The notes under the pieces are model-generated. The model had not been told where the DNA came from and did no database searches. It saw nothing but the letters and a program-made list of their open reading frames with translations. Position numbers and translations under genes: made by a program. Below, in pieces: positions 26,168 through 36,116 of a stretch of DNA of 48,948 bases. The stretch's first letter is position 1; each line of letters starts with the position of its first letter. This stretch comes from Planctomycetia bacterium (GTDB lineage: Bacteria; Planctomycetota; Planctomycetia; Pirellulales; JALHLM01), in NCBI GenBank assembly GCA_034440135.1, contig JAWXBP010000358.1, positions 1 through 48,948 on the forward strand. The letters are read 5' to 3'.

Positions 26168-29100
26168 TCAACGACGCCGGGCCGAATTGCGTCGGGCGAT
26201 GACGGACGTTTCGTCGGGATCTGCGGCGGACCAGCCGAGCAGGTCCGCGTTGCTTTGCCACCGCTCGACGACCTCGTCGACGGCGGCAACACTGTCAGCA
26301 ATTATCGAGGCCGCTGGTTCGGTCACCGGCGCCACGTTACAGAGGAGCTTCAAGCTGCCCGGGATCTGCGGTACCGGTAAAGCTAACCCCGGCGGCGTGT
26401 TTGTCACGACGTTGTCGGACCACATGAAGCGGGAGCATTGTACGTCGTCGAGAAGAAACTCGACGTCAAGCCCATTTACGAGGCTGGCGCTTTTTCCGTG
26501 CAGTTCGCTATCCATCAGCTTGAACGCCGCAGGCGCCATCCATTGAATTCCCGCGACCGAAAAGTGATTCAGAGAAAGGCTCTTTCCCGTGAAGCCGTCC
26601 CAGACGGATAGTTGTTCAATGGCATATTCTCGGTCGCTTGGTTTCGCATCGCGAAACCCTTCGCCGATGGTGACATTTTCCAACTCGATGGATTTGTAAA
26701 TGGGCTCGTCGGTTCGGCCTTCGAAGAACAAATTGCGCGCCAGCCAGGAATTGGTGATCGTGATCTCGCCGATTTGCTGCTTGGCGCCGGTCGGCAACGT
26801 TTCGATGGTGCCCTCAGCGACCCGAATCGAATGCAGCCGCGGCGACGTGTGAACAAAGCGACTATTGTCGATGATCATGTTTTCCACGGCGGCGAATTTC
26901 AGCACATTCCCTTGTCCGGAGACGGGGTCAATACCGTTGGGCCCCCCTACATCGAGGTTTCTCAACTCCACCTTGGTGATGCGCTTTTCGCTGTCCGGAT
27001 CGTCAACAGGCACCGGATCGATCAAGATCGAGGCGGGGGCGTCGCCTCGGCTGCAGTTCACCCCGGTAGTCTCCGTCGAGAAATCCAGCTCGTGGTCGTC
27101 GTCATTCCCGATGATATAGATCGGACCGCCCTCGATCACTTTGCCCCCGACCTCGTCCTCACTCGGCAGTTGCGCGCGAAAGCCGCGACAGCGATATCGC
27201 AAGGCCGCGATGTCATAGTAGTAGTTGTCTCCGCCGACGTTGCGGAACGCCGTATGGCCGGCGTCCAGCGAATCCACCGTCGAGAAGACGTTGTGGTCTC
27301 CCCGCACCAGGATGTTGATCCCAGCCGGCACGTTGGGGTCGGTCGTCGAATCCGGATGGTTCGCGGTGTTCTGCACGGTGAGGTTGCTGATCAGCAGTTG
27401 CTCCCCTTCGACGACCAATCCGATGGCCTTATTGGTGTGCGGAGCCGCGACGTTGCCATCGATCGTGATCCCGTCCACCCAGTTGATCGGCGTGAAGTCG
27501 TCGCGCATGGTCACGGTCTTGGTGATCGCCAGCTCGGGCACTTTCCCGCGAGGATTCACGGTGCTGTCGACCGTCAGCGTGGCGTACGATTTGGACCCCG
27601 GCGCGAGTTTGAGCGTGCCTTCGCCGGTCAGCCCCAGCGCGTAGCCGTGAAACAACAGATTGGCGACGAGGAATTCCCCCTTCGGGACACGGACGTGCGC
27701 CTCGCCGCGCGTACGTGCGTAGTTCATCGCGGCCTGAATCGCCAACGTGTCGTCACCGTCGTCGTTCGGAATAGCGCAATACTTGCGATCGTCTTTGCAC
27801 ACTTGCCAATTCGTGACGTCGATCACTTCGGCCGGCGGCGCGCCGGGAGTGACGACGCAAATGGATCCGAAATTATTGCGGACATTGTTCAGATCCGTGA
27901 TGTCGACATCCCCGTCGCCGTCGGTGTCGCCCAGGATCCCCAGACCGTTGGAGCCGAAATTGTTGCGGACATTGTTGAGATCGGTGATATCGACATCGCA
28001 ATCGTTGTCCGTGTCGCCCAAGACGGTGTCGGGCGGTTCTTGCTCGCGGATGAATTCCACGGCGCCGATATCAATCGAGTCGCCGCGCGGCGCTCCGGTT
28101 TGGTCGTGCGTCGGGGGGCCAGTCTCCTTCGTTCCCGCGCCGATCGCGGGGCTGCCTGCCAAGAGTGCGTGGGTCGGCGTCAGGCCGCCATTGTTCTTCA
28201 AATCTCCCAGCAGCGGATTGCGGAACGTGTAGTCGAAGACGTCCTCTGTACTGCGAACTTGTGGATTCACCGCCCCGGTGACGTCGCCGAACAGATTCCC
28301 GCCGTCGCTTTGCACGTTGCCACGCAAGTTCATGCCCTCGATCAGCTGCACGTTCTCGTATTCTTCGTGCCAGGCAACGTTTCCGGCCACGATGGAATTC
28401 TCGATTCTCACTGATCCGTCGTTGGTCGACTCCCCCTGGGCGTCGATGCCGCCGCCGGCCGTGTCGCCGCGAGCGGTATTCGCGTAAATGGTGCTACTAC
28501 TGACAATCGCCGAGGCGCCGGCGACCACGTAGATCCCGCCGCCCGATTCGCGCGACGTGTTCGTCGAGATCGTGCTGTTGATAATAGTCGCCGATCCCTC
28601 CGTCACCGCCAGTCCGCCCCCTCGCTTACCGGCCGAATTCTTGTAGAGCGTCGAACCCTCGATCGTCAGTTTGCCGCCGGACTGGGAAACGGCGCCGCCA
28701 AGTTCCAGGTCGACGCTATTGTCTTCGAATAGGCTGTCCTTGATCGTGACTTTGTCGGACGCGTTGTCCAATTCAATGGCAATCGCGCCCCCGCGCTTTG
28801 CGGCGCGATTCGAGCGAAAGATGGAATTCGTCACGGACAAGGTGCTGCGGGCATGTATCGCGCCCCCTTTGTCGCTGGTCGAGCCATTTTCCAACGTGAT
28901 CCCCACGATGGCGAGGCTCGCGTCAAGACCCACAGTAATCAAATTGTGTTGCTGGCCGGTCCAGTCGCCGCGAATGACTGTCGATTCGGGGTCGTCTATC
29001 GCGCCCTGCGATCGAATAGTGACGAGCTTGGTCGATCGCTCGGGCCGTTTGACGACGTTCAAATTGCCGCCGCGCAAATCCGCCGGATCCTGGCTCGTCA

Positions 29101-29326
29101 ATCCATAGGTGCCAGGTGGCAAAAGAATGAGATTGCAGTCGGCGTCGAGGTTCGATTCGAGAATGGCTTCCCGTAGGCTCATGAGGCCGTCGTTGGAGAC
29201 GACCGAATCTTCGAAAGTATTGACTAGGTAGGTCGTGGGATTGTTCTGGCAATCCATCAGGCGGCGAACTTCCAGGGACTCGATGCGCAGACCGCGACGA
29301 CGTCGAACCAGGCGACGACGAAACAT
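26168..29326 (-). CDS. Large secreted beta-helix protein with dockerin-like tandem
   Basis: This 1052-residue protein begins with a basic segment and RIESLEVRRLMDC, an LEPRxLL-type motif of planctomycete exported proteins. A CSLREA-type segment (LMSLREAILESNLDADCN) opens a first parallel beta-helix (about 45-425) of the polymorphic outer-membrane-protein style, with RSNRAAKRGGAI-like turns. Two nearly identical dockerin/EF-hand-like units follow at about 437-458 and 466-487 (GDTDGDGDVDITDLNNVRNN). A second beta-helix domain (about 500-1000) resembles pectate-lyase-type folds with no obvious catalytic site. The start at 29326 has GGGGG upstream. It may bind or modify polysaccharide at the surface; this is inference. 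Confidence 0.82.
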   Translation of the reverse strand: MFRRRLVRRRRGLRIESLEVRRLMDCQNNPTTYLVNTFEDSVVSNDGLMSLREAILESNLDADCNLILLPPGTYGLTSQDPADLRGGNLNVVKRPERSTKLVTIRSQGAIDDPESTVIRGDWTGQQHNLITVGLDASLAIVGITLENGSTSDKGGAIHARSTLSVTNSIFRSNRAAKRGGAIAIELDNASDKVTIKDSLFEDNSVDLELGGAVSQSGGKLTIEGSTLYKNSAGKRGGGLAVTEGSATIINSTISTNTSRESGGGIYVVAGASAIVSSSTIYANTARGDTAGGGIDAQGESTNDGSVRIENSIVAGNVAWHEEYENVQLIEGMNLRGNVQSDGGNLFGDVTGAVNPQVRSTEDVFDYTFRNPLLGDLKNNGGLTPTHALLAGSPAIGAGTKETGPPTHDQTGAPRGDSIDIGAVEFIREQEPPDTVLGDTDNDCDVDITDLNNVRNNFGSNGLGILGDTDGDGDVDITDLNNVRNNFGSICVVTPGAPPAEVIDVTNWQVCKDDRKYCAIPNDDGDDTLAIQAAMNYARTRGEAHVRVPKGEFLVANLLFHGYALGLTGEGTLKLAPGSKSYATLTVDSTVNPRGKVPELAITKTVTMRDDFTPINWVDGITIDGNVAAPHTNKAIGLVVEGEQLLISNLTVQNTANHPDSTTDPNVPAGINILVRGDHNVFSTVDSLDAGHTAFRNVGGDNYYYDIAALRYRCRGFRAQLPSEDEVGGKVIEGGPIYIIGNDDDHELDFSTETTGVNCSRGDAPASILIDPVPVDDPDSEKRITKVELRNLDVGGPNGIDPVSGQGNVLKFAAVENMIIDNSRFVHTSPRLHSIRVAEGTIETLPTGAKQQIGEITITNSWLARNLFFEGRTDEPIYKSIELENVTIGEGFRDAKPSDREYAIEQLSVWDGFTGKSLSLNHFSVAGIQWMAPAAFKLMDSELHGKSASLVNGLDVEFLLDDVQCSRFMWSDNVVTNTPPGLALPVPQIPGSLKLLCNVAPVTEPAASIIADSVAAVDEVVERWQSNADLLGWSAADPDETSVIARRNSARRR

Positions 29327-29432
29327 GAGGGACCCCCGAGTGAGTAGTGCGTGTCGGCGTGCTGGTGCTCTACACGCCGGGTACACTTTCCTAAGCGACG
29401 AACCGGGTTGCAAGTGGATTAAAAAAATTCAG

Positions 29433-29465
29433 AAAAAAATCGCGACCGGAATCTCATCCGACGCG
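29433..29465 (-). terminator. Likely terminator of the ABC operon
   Basis: On the minus strand, CGCGTCGGATGAGATTCCGG followed by TCGCG forms two 4-bp helices with an internal loop. ATTTTTTTC comes directly after. It lies about 38 nt after the stop of the ABC permease gene and ahead of the beta-helix gene. Confidence 0.55.
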
Positions 29466-29502
29466 AATCGCTTCCTCATGATCCGGACGCGTGAACGTGA
29501 AA

Positions 29503-31251
29503 CTAGGGCTCAAGCTCGCGGAAGGCGCGCAAACCGGCGCGCAGCGGAACTGCGGTGGCAATGGCGCCCAACGCCAGACTGGCGACAATGCCCAGGCCCA
29601 ACCACCACTGCACGCTTGCGACGCGTGTGGCCCAATCGCTGGTTTCGCGCTGGCTGACTTCGAGGTAGTAGTGGCAAGGAACCGCCACGAGGAGCACGAC
29701 GGCCACGATATATGCGGCCGAAATGACGAGGTTGAGCGTGCCGCCAAAGCCCGCGGCGATCTTCGATGGAGATTCTTCCCGAAGGTTCGGCATCCGGGCC
29801 CCGAGCCCCACGGCGATCCCGGACAGGCCCGTGCACAGGATCAGGCAAATCAGGAGGTGAATGCCGATCACAAAAAGCCTGACGTCTAGCATCAGGTCGC
29901 TGAGCAGCACCAGTACGGTGCAAGGAATCATGGACCCGCAGGCGGCGAACAGGAACTTACTCCATAGCACGGTACCGCGATCGACCGGCATCAGGCCCAG
30001 GATCCAGAACCGGCGGCCTTCCAGGCTGACCATCGGGAAGATGAATCGGGTCGTGAACGTCGACAAGATCAACCCCACCACGGCCAGGTTCAGGAAACTG
30101 ATCATATTGACCCAGGTGACCTTGGTTTCGTCGTAGGTCAGTCGCCGGGTGTTGAGAAAGTACATCGCCAACAGGGCGAAGAAGATGAGGAACTGCGACC
30201 ACTGCAGGGGATCGCGCCGGAACAGTCGCACGTCCTTGACGATCAGCAACCGCATTTCCCGGGAGAGAAACGCCGCGCTGTAGCCCGCCAGCTGATCGAC
30301 CCAGCCCCACCGCGCGCGCCGCCGCCCGGATCGCTCGGCGTGTAACAGACTGTAGCCGGCGCGGTAGTAACGCGACGCCACGGCCGAGGCGATCAAATGC
30401 CAGAACAGGGCGTTCGAGACCGTCAGCGACAGGAACAGCACGCTTTCGCGCCATTGCCCGCGCGAAGCTTGCAACAGGCCAACGCTCAGCCACCAGCTGG
30501 GCAACAGCTTGTGCTCGCTGAACTGCAACCGGGAGACCACCTCCTGGAACCAGTTCGGGGTCAGCAGGTCGCTTTGCGGACTGTTGGCGATGGACCAGAT
30601 GACCCAGCCGCTGATCGCCAGCACGGCGATGACCGTTCCAGCGACAACATATTGGCGTCGATTGGTCAGCCTGTGAATGACCAGCACGCAGGCGATCGCA
30701 CCAAAGCTGCCCGGAATGTAGACGAACGCCCCCATGAAGAACGGCAAGAGCGCGAAGTAGTACCAGGGAGCGTCACCGACCACGCCATAGGCGATCAGCA
30801 TCGGGCTGCCGAGCAGCAAGAAACCCCAACTGGCGAAGAACATCGCCTCCTGAAACTTGTGCTGAAAGATGCGTTCGCCACGCGCCGGCAACGTCAGGAG
30901 ATACTGCGCTTCGCTGGCGCGGTACATGCTGCCATAGAGAATCACCGCCGACGAAAAGAGCAGCATCAATGTCAGCGACGCAAAGAATACGCGGAACACC
31001 ACCCCGACGGTCTGGTCATGCGTCTCGGGATGCTGAATTGTCGTGGCCAGAAAATGAAACCCGTCGGCGAACATGACGAACAGCCCAAACCAGAGCAACA
31101 TGCTCAACACGAGCGCGAGCGCAACGCGCAAACGCGACTGACGCACGGCCTGGCGAATCTGGTTCACGGTCAGCCGACGGCGCAATCGCCAAAAGACCGA
31201 AGCCTCAGCTTCGGGACGCAGTAGGCGGTTCGGTTCAGCGCTGGATGCCAT
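29503..31251 (-). CDS. ABC-2-like transporter permease
   Basis: This 582-residue membrane protein has about 12 hydrophobic helices in two sets of six. It starts with a charged N-terminus and VALALVLSMLLWFGLFVMFA, and ends with ASLALGAIATAVPLRAGLRA. A long loop in the middle holds RYYRAGYSLLHAERSGRRRA and AAFLSREMRLLIVKDVRLFR. The double-length layout resembles the putative ABC exporter family (two fused ABC-2 halves). It is the third gene of a unit with a TM-anchored protein and an ATP-binding subunit, and the ATPase probably powers it. The substrate is unknown. A repeat hairpin lies between it and the ATPase gene. Confidence 0.85.
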   Translation of the reverse strand: MASSAEPNRLLRPEAEASVFWRLRRRLTVNQIRQAVRQSRLRVALALVLSMLLWFGLFVMFADGFHFLATTIQHPETHDQTVGVVFRVFFASLTLMLLFSSAVILYGSMYRASEAQYLLTLPARGERIFQHKFQEAMFFASWGFLLLGSPMLIAYGVVGDAPWYYFALLPFFMGAFVYIPGSFGAIACVLVIHRLTNRRQYVVAGTVIAVLAISGWVIWSIANSPQSDLLTPNWFQEVVSRLQFSEHKLLPSWWLSVGLLQASRGQWRESVLFLSLTVSNALFWHLIASAVASRYYRAGYSLLHAERSGRRRARWGWVDQLAGYSAAFLSREMRLLIVKDVRLFRRDPLQWSQFLIFFALLAMYFLNTRRLTYDETKVTWVNMISFLNLAVVGLILSTFTTRFIFPMVSLEGRRFWILGLMPVDRGTVLWSKFLFAACGSMIPCTVLVLLSDLMLDVRLFVIGIHLLICLILCTGLSGIAVGLGARMPNLREESPSKIAAGFGGTLNLVISAAYIVAVVLLVAVPCHYYLEVSQRETSDWATRVASVQWWLGLGIVASLALGAIATAVPLRAGLRAFRELEP

Positions 31252-31305
31252 TTGGCGGCGTTGATTGAAGTCAAGAACAGGGCGATTTGCAGCCGTCGCT
31301 TACAT

Positions 31306-31402
31306 TAGCCCGTAGCGCCAGCGAGGGAGAGAGGGCGCTGTTGAGAGTTTCTGGTCCTAACCCTCGGCGACGTCAACTCTCCCTCGCTGACGCTACGGGC
31401 TA
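31306..31402. repeat. REP-like inverted repeat spanning the ATPase stop
   Basis: TAGCCCGTAGCG followed by CCAGCGAGGGAGAG (31306-31331) and its reverse complement at 31377-31402 form 26-nt arms with one mismatch. The central 45 nt holds no repeat arm. The wording matches a palindrome I recall as widely scattered between planctomycete genes. The last codons and the stop of the ABC ATPase gene fall inside the right arm. Confidence 0.6.
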
Positions 31403-32163
31403 GTGTCAGGTGAAGTCTGATACGTGTTGCCATTTCCATTCGGCCCGGACGTCAGTTGCAGGAACAAACTCTCCAGGCTGGAATCGCTGCCGGAGATCGA
31501 ACCTCGCAGTTCTTTCAGCGTTCCCACCGAGCGCAAGCAGCCCTGGTCGAGGATGCCGATGCGGTCGGCGATTTCTTCGACCATCGACAGCGAATGCGTG
31601 GAGACGAAGACCGTGGCTCCCGCTTCAGCCTGGGCGCGAATTAGGTTCTTGACGATGCGGGCGGTGCGCGGATCGAGTCCCACCATTGGCTCGTCGATGA
31701 CCAGCACGCGCGGCTTGTGCAGCAGCGCGGCGGCGAACACCAGGCGCTGTTTCATGCCGTGCGAATAGGTTTCCGTGAGGTCGTCGACAAAGTCGCTCAG
31801 GTCCAGTTCAGCGATTGTGCGTTCGATCCCGTCTCGTTCCTCGGCCCTGGTCATGCCGTACATGCCAGCGACGAATTGCAGGAACTCGCGCCCGGTCAGC
31901 TTTTCGTAGAGGTACGGTTCGTCCGGCACATAGCCGATCGATTGAGCTGCCTCGCGATGCTGTGCGGTGAGGTCGTGACCGCAAACGCGAATCGATCCGG
32001 AAGTCGGTCTCAGCAGCCCGACTAGCATTTTGATCGACGTCGTCTTGCCGGCGCCGTTCGGGCCGAGAAAACAGAACAGCTCGCCGGGTTGAACCGTCAG
32101 CGTCAACCGCGCAACCGCCACGCGGTCGCCGTAGGTCCGCGTGACGTTCTGAAACTCGATCAT
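31393..32163 (-). CDS. ABC transporter ATP-binding protein
   Basis: This 256-residue ATPase has all motifs: Walker A GPNGAGKTTSIKML, Q-loop region YVPDEPYLYEKLTGREFL, signature YSHGMKQRL, Walker B VLVIDEPMVGLDP, and switch His in VSTHSL. It couples ATP hydrolysis to export through the permease encoded just downstream. The short tail GNGNTYQTSPDTSP ends inside a repeat hairpin: the codons for Ser, Pro and the stop are repeat sequence. The start overlaps the stop of the preceding gene by four bases (ATGA), indicating translational coupling. Confidence 0.95.
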   Translation of the reverse strand: MIEFQNVTRTYGDRVAVARLTLTVQPGELFCFLGPNGAGKTTSIKMLVGLLRPTSGSIRVCGHDLTAQHREAAQSIGYVPDEPYLYEKLTGREFLQFVAGMYGMTRAEERDGIERTIAELDLSDFVDDLTETYSHGMKQRLVFAAALLHKPRVLVIDEPMVGLDPRTARIVKNLIRAQAEAGATVFVSTHSLSMVEEIADRIGILDQGCLRSVGTLKELRGSISGSDSSLESLFLQLTSGPNGNGNTYQTSPDTSP

Positions 32164-33086
32164 GGCGCGTCGACCTCCAGGTCAACGGGCGCGTCGTTGG
32201 ATGCTTCGTGTTCCAGCCTCGGTCGGTCGGGGACGCTCTCACGCAGGCGTTCTTCGTCGTTAGGCACGCGCGCGAACGTGAGCTTGGTGCTCCAGAGAAA
32301 CGCCTCTTGCCGCAGGACGCGCCCGAGTCGGTCCACCCACGCGCGGCCGCGGATAGCGCCGTTCGCGTCGCCGATTCCCGCCCCTGGATCACTGCGAAAC
32401 ACCACGATCTTGGTCGACACGATTTCGCGGTTCCAAATAATCGGCCCTTCCCCTTCGACTGTCGCTTGCAGTATTTCCATCGGGGCGTTCGGGGCGTAAA
32501 AGGGGCTGTAAACGGGCACGGTCCAAGTCTGCCCATCCTCCAACTGTCCCAACCGCGTGCGTGGCGAGAAGGATTCGCCGATCGCGCCGCCCCGAGGCAG
32601 AAACATTTCGTTGTTGTAGACGAAGTCGCCGGTGCGGGCCGTGATGCTGAGCCGGTCGCCGGATGCCACGCCTTGCATGAGCATCACGTCGCGCATTGAG
32701 GCGAGGTCTACTGCCGTGCGGACCCCGATCAGGCGATCCAGCGGATCGAGCTCGACGGTGCTACGGACTCGCATCTGGGCGATCGAATCCGGTGCGTCGA
32801 CCATGCGGAGCAACCAGGCCGGGCCGAGCTTGCCGAGCGGAAGTTCCTCCAGAAAGACTTCGCTCGCCAACGTCTTCACGCCTTCCTTGTCGATCTCCAC
32901 GGTCGATTCGGCCCAGCCAATCGGTTTGTCATCGAGCAGCAATTGCCACTTCGTATGTGGATCATCGGTGCTGTAGCCGGGCGGACGGCCGACGTCGAGC
33001 GCCGGCCAGATCTTCTGCGTGACCAACCAGGACATGGTGGTCAACCAAATGCCGACGATCGCCACGTTGAACCAGCGAGACGACAT
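32160..33086 (-). CDS. Membrane-anchored protein encoded with an ABC transporter
   Basis: This 308-residue protein starts with a single membrane helix (WFNVAIVGIWLTTMSWLVTQ) followed by a long extracytoplasmic part rich in strands. Segments such as WQLLLDDKPIGWAESTVEID and QMRVRSTVELDPLDRLIG are alternating and hydrophilic. No enzyme motif is visible. The gene overlaps the ABC ATPase start by four bases, so it is probably an accessory subunit or substrate-capturing partner of the transporter; I do not recognise the family. Start: ATG at 33086 (MSSRWF). Confidence 0.75.
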   Translation of the reverse strand: MSSRWFNVAIVGIWLTTMSWLVTQKIWPALDVGRPPGYSTDDPHTKWQLLLDDKPIGWAESTVEIDKEGVKTLASEVFLEELPLGKLGPAWLLRMVDAPDSIAQMRVRSTVELDPLDRLIGVRTAVDLASMRDVMLMQGVASGDRLSITARTGDFVYNNEMFLPRGGAIGESFSPRTRLGQLEDGQTWTVPVYSPFYAPNAPMEILQATVEGEGPIIWNREIVSTKIVVFRSDPGAGIGDANGAIRGRAWVDRLGRVLRQEAFLWSTKLTFARVPNDEERLRESVPDRPRLEHEASNDAPVDLEVDAP

Positions 33087-33393
33087 GCGGCCAGACGCTC
33101 CGTGCGTTGTGCGTTTCCGAGTTGGCGTTGCGCGGGTCAAGGTCCGCGATGCGCCGCCTACATTCTAACAACGTGCGCGGGCGGCGTGTTCCAGGGCAGC
33201 CGCCAAAAATTGGCAGGTTCAACTTGGCTCCCTGGCGACTTGTCCTGGCAATCCGTCGCAACTCCTTGATCGGTATGGTGTTTCCAATTTTGGTTGGTAC
33301 ACTCTGGGGGCCGTGAGCGGCGGCAGCCACGCGGCGCGCTTGGCGGTGGGGCCGGGCGCATCAACCTCACTGGATTACGAGGGGGTCGACGCG
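33087..33393. other. Divergent intergenic region
   Basis: This region of about 300 bp lies between the ABC operon (minus) and the pyrophosphatase gene (plus). It holds a possible plus-strand extended -10 box at 33295-33303 and the ribosome binding site of the pyrophosphatase. No other element was seen. Confidence 0.45.
33295..33303 (+). promoter_or_regulatory. Candidate extended -10 promoter for the pyrophosphatase gene
   Basis: TGGTACACT reads as an extended -10 box (TGn then TACACT). No -35 box is evident. Transcription would start near 33310, giving a leader of about 85 nt before the ATG at 33394. Confidence 0.3.
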
Positions 33394-36084
33394 ATGATGA
33401 GGCGGACACGGACGGTTTTTGTTGGGCTCGCGACTCTGGTGCTGGCTTCGGTCATTGTGCCAGCCAATCTCACTTCCGCAGAGCCGGCGCCCATGTTTTC
33501 GGCCGGGGCGGCCAATCTCGCCTTGTTGGCGCAAGAAGTGACGCCGGTCGTGACGGCGAGCAATGAGCAGACATTTGTGATCGTCTGGGCGTTCTGCTTC
33601 ATCGCGTCCATCGTGGCGTTGATTCAGGCGTTTCGCTTCTACAAGGAGATGATGGCGTCGGACGAGGGAACGCCGCTGATGATCGAGATCGCGGGATATG
33701 TCCGCGAGGGTGCAAATGCCTATTTGACCCAACAATATAAGGTAGTGGCCGTCTTTTTCGCCGTGATTTGCGCGCTGCTCGCGTATGCCGCCTTTGGCTT
33801 GGGCGTGCAAAGCAAGTTCGTGCCGTTCGCCTTTCTGACGGGCGGATTCTTTTCGGGCCTTGCCGGCTGGTTCGGCATGAAGACCGCCACTTGGGCGAGC
33901 AGTCGCACTGCCGCCGGTGCGCGAAAGTCGCTGAACCAAGGCCTCCAGGTCGCGTTTCGCTCGGGCGCCGTGATGGGTTTGACCGTTGTCGGCTTAGGTC
34001 TGCTCGATATCTGCCTGTGGTTCGCGATCCTCTATTGGATCTGGCCGCAAATTACGGGAGAGACCATTTCTCTCGCCGAAATTACCGTCACGATGCTGTG
34101 CTTCGGCATGGGCGCCAGCAGCCAGGCCTTGTTCGCAAGAGTCGGCGGCGGCATCTTCACCAAGGCCGCGGATGTCGGCGCCGATCTCGTGGGTAAGGTT
34201 GAGCAGGGCATCCCCGAAGATGATCCACGCAATCCGGCCACGATTGCGGACAACGTCGGCGATAACGTCGGCGACGTGGCCGGCATGGGCGCCGACTTGT
34301 ACGAATCGTATTGCGGCTCCATTTTGGCTACAGCGGCTCTCGGCGTAGCAGCCTTTGCCAGCGGCGAATTGCTGACCGGCGATGGCAGCATGAGCGTCGT
34401 GGAAGCCCAATTGCGCACACTGTTTCTGCCGATGTCGATCGCGGCCGTCGGCATCTTTCTGTCGATCGCCGGTGTTTACACTGTGCGTACGGAGGAGTCC
34501 GCCACTCAAAAAGTGCTGCTCCAAGCGCTGGCTAGGGGCATTAATCTGTCGACGTTTTTGGTGATGATCGCGGCTATTGGCCTTGCCTGGTGGCTCATGC
34601 CGCCGATCCCGGCCGCCATGGTCTATGGCGTGCCCGGCGTAGCCTTCAGCGTGATCGTTGGCTTGTTGGCCGGGTGGTTGATTGGCAAGTGGACCGAGTA
34701 CTGCACGAGCGACGAGTACAAGCCAACTCAAGAGCTTGCCGCGCAGGCCCTGACCGGCCCGGCGACCGTGATCATCGGCGGCATCGCCGAAGGCATGATG
34801 AGTACCTGGTTCCCGGTGATGGTCGTCTCCGCCGCGACGATTCTTTCGTTCGGCTTTACGAACGGCTGGAATTTCACCGACATGAACTATTTTGCCCTCG
34901 GCCTGTACGGCGTGGGCATCTCCGCGGTCGGGATGTTGAGCACGCTCGGCATCACGCTCGCGACGGACGCGTACGGACCGATTGCCGACAACGCCGGCGG
35001 CAATGCCCAGATGGCCGGACTCGAAGAGCAAGTCCGCGAGCGGACCGATGCGCTGGACAGCCTCGGTAATACCACGGCCGCCACGGGCAAGGGCTTCGCG
35101 ATTGGTTCCGCGGCGCTCACCGCGCTCGCACTACTGGCCGCTTACGTCGAGGAAGTGCGGATCGGCTTCGAGCGTTGGGGCGAAAGCGTGTTGACCGTAG
35201 ACGCAGAACCGGGCTTCTACAAGGTTTCCAATCAGTTCATCCTGCGCGCCAAGGAAGGCGAGTTCAAGACTCCCGCGGAGAAGTTCGAAAAGTACCTCGC
35301 GATTCCCACGCACGTGCGGCATCGCGCCGTCAGAGAAGCTTGGGAAAAGGTTTCGTTCTCCGGCGCTCCGGGACGTGTGCCGGACGGAATTCTCGAACAA
35401 TTCGAAGAAGATGGCGTCACGAAATCGCGATTTGTCGCCAGCGGCGATGAATTGATCGAAGTGCATCGCGCGACGTTGCCGGAGTTCGCGACCTACTACG
35501 ACGCCTCGCTGATGAACCCCAAAGTGCTGGTGGGGATGTTCGTGGGCTCGATGTCCGTGTTTGTCTTCTGTGCGATGACGATGAAGGCCGTGGGTCGCGC
35601 CGCCAAAGGCATGGTCGAAGAGGTGCGCCGGCAATTCAAGGAAAACCCGGGCATCATGCTTGGCACCTCCAAACCGGATTATTCTTCGCCGGTGGCGATC
35701 AGCACCAAAGCGGCTCAAAGGGAGATGATTCTGCCTTCGTTGCTGGGCCTGGTTACGCCCGTTGTCGGTGGCCTGCTGCTCGGCGTCGCTGGCGTGATGG
35801 GCATGTTGGTGGCTGGACTGACGACGGGCTTCTGCGTGGCCATCTTCATGGCCAATTCCGGCGGCTCCTGGGATAACGCCAAGAAGTACATCGAGGCTGG
35901 ACACCACGGCGGCAAAGGCAGTCCCGCACACGCCGCCGGCGTGATCGGCGATACCGTCGGCGATCCGTTCAAGGACACGAGCGGTCCGAGCTTGAATATC
36001 CTGATCAAGCTGATGAGCATGGTGAGTGTTGTGGCCGCAGGGCTCATTGTTCGCTACAGTTTGTTCGCGATGGGTATTTTCTAA
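33394..36084 (+). CDS. hppA: Membrane-bound ion-pumping pyrophosphatase (K+-dependent type)
   Basis: The enzyme uses pyrophosphate hydrolysis to pump H+ or Na+ across the membrane. Signatures: [20 protein letters not shown] (substrate site), [20 protein letters not shown], and [20 protein letters not shown] near the end. Ala and Gly in [10 protein letters not shown] (residues 562 and 565) are the K+-dependent pattern. The Glu in ADLYES is at the position found in Na+-pumping and some K+-dependent H+-pumping types, so the ion is not settled. At 896 residues it is longer than usual: an N-terminal signal-like segment precedes the first helices, and residues about 588-700 are an extra hydrophilic insert. 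The ATG at 33394 has GAGGGGG about 8 nt upstream. Confidence 0.95.
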   Translation: MMRRTRTVFVGLATLVLASVIVPANLTSAEPAPMFSAGAANLALLAQEVTPVVTASNEQTFVIVWAFCFIASIVALIQAFRFYKEMMASDEGTPLMIEIAGYVREGANAYLTQQYKVVAVFFAVICALLAYAAFGLGVQSKFVPFAFLTGGFFSGLAGWFGMKTATWASSRTAAGARKSLNQGLQVAFRSGAVMGLTVVGLGLLDICLWFAILYWIWPQITGETISLAEITVTMLCFGMGASSQALFARVGGGIFTKAADVGADLVGKVEQGIPEDDPRNPATIADNVGDNVGDVAGMGADLYESYCGSILATAALGVAAFASGELLTGDGSMSVVEAQLRTLFLPMSIAAVGIFLSIAGVYTVRTEESATQKVLLQALARGINLSTFLVMIAAIGLAWWLMPPIPAAMVYGVPGVAFSVIVGLLAGWLIGKWTEYCTSDEYKPTQELAAQALTGPATVIIGGIAEGMMSTWFPVMVVSAATILSFGFTNGWNFTDMNYFALGLYGVGISAVGMLSTLGITLATDAYGPIADNAGGNAQMAGLEEQVRERTDALDSLGNTTAATGKGFAIGSAALTALALLAAYVEEVRIGFERWGESVLTVDAEPGFYKVSNQFILRAKEGEFKTPAEKFEKYLAIPTHVRHRAVREAWEKVSFSGAPGRVPDGILEQFEEDGVTKSRFVASGDELIEVHRATLPEFATYYDASLMNPKVLVGMFVGSMSVFVFCAMTMKAVGRAAKGMVEEVRRQFKENPGIMLGTSKPDYSSPVAISTKAAQREMILPSLLGLVTPVVGGLLLGVAGVMGMLVAGLTTGFCVAIFMANSGGSWDNAKKYIEAGHHGGKGSPAHAAGVIGDTVGDPFKDTSGPSLNILIKLMSMVSVVAAGLIVRYSLFAMGIF

Positions 36085-36116
36085 AGCGAGCGACGTACTT
36101 GATCTCGATTCGCATG

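Noticed and set aside
26612-28414. Plus-strand open frame of 600 codons
   Set aside because: Antisense to the beta-helix/dockerin gene, whose repeats explain both strands; the translation is Asp/Val/Arg-rich with no motif.
33994-35031. Minus-strand open frame of 345 codons
   Set aside because: Antisense to the pyrophosphatase, whose motifs are unambiguous.
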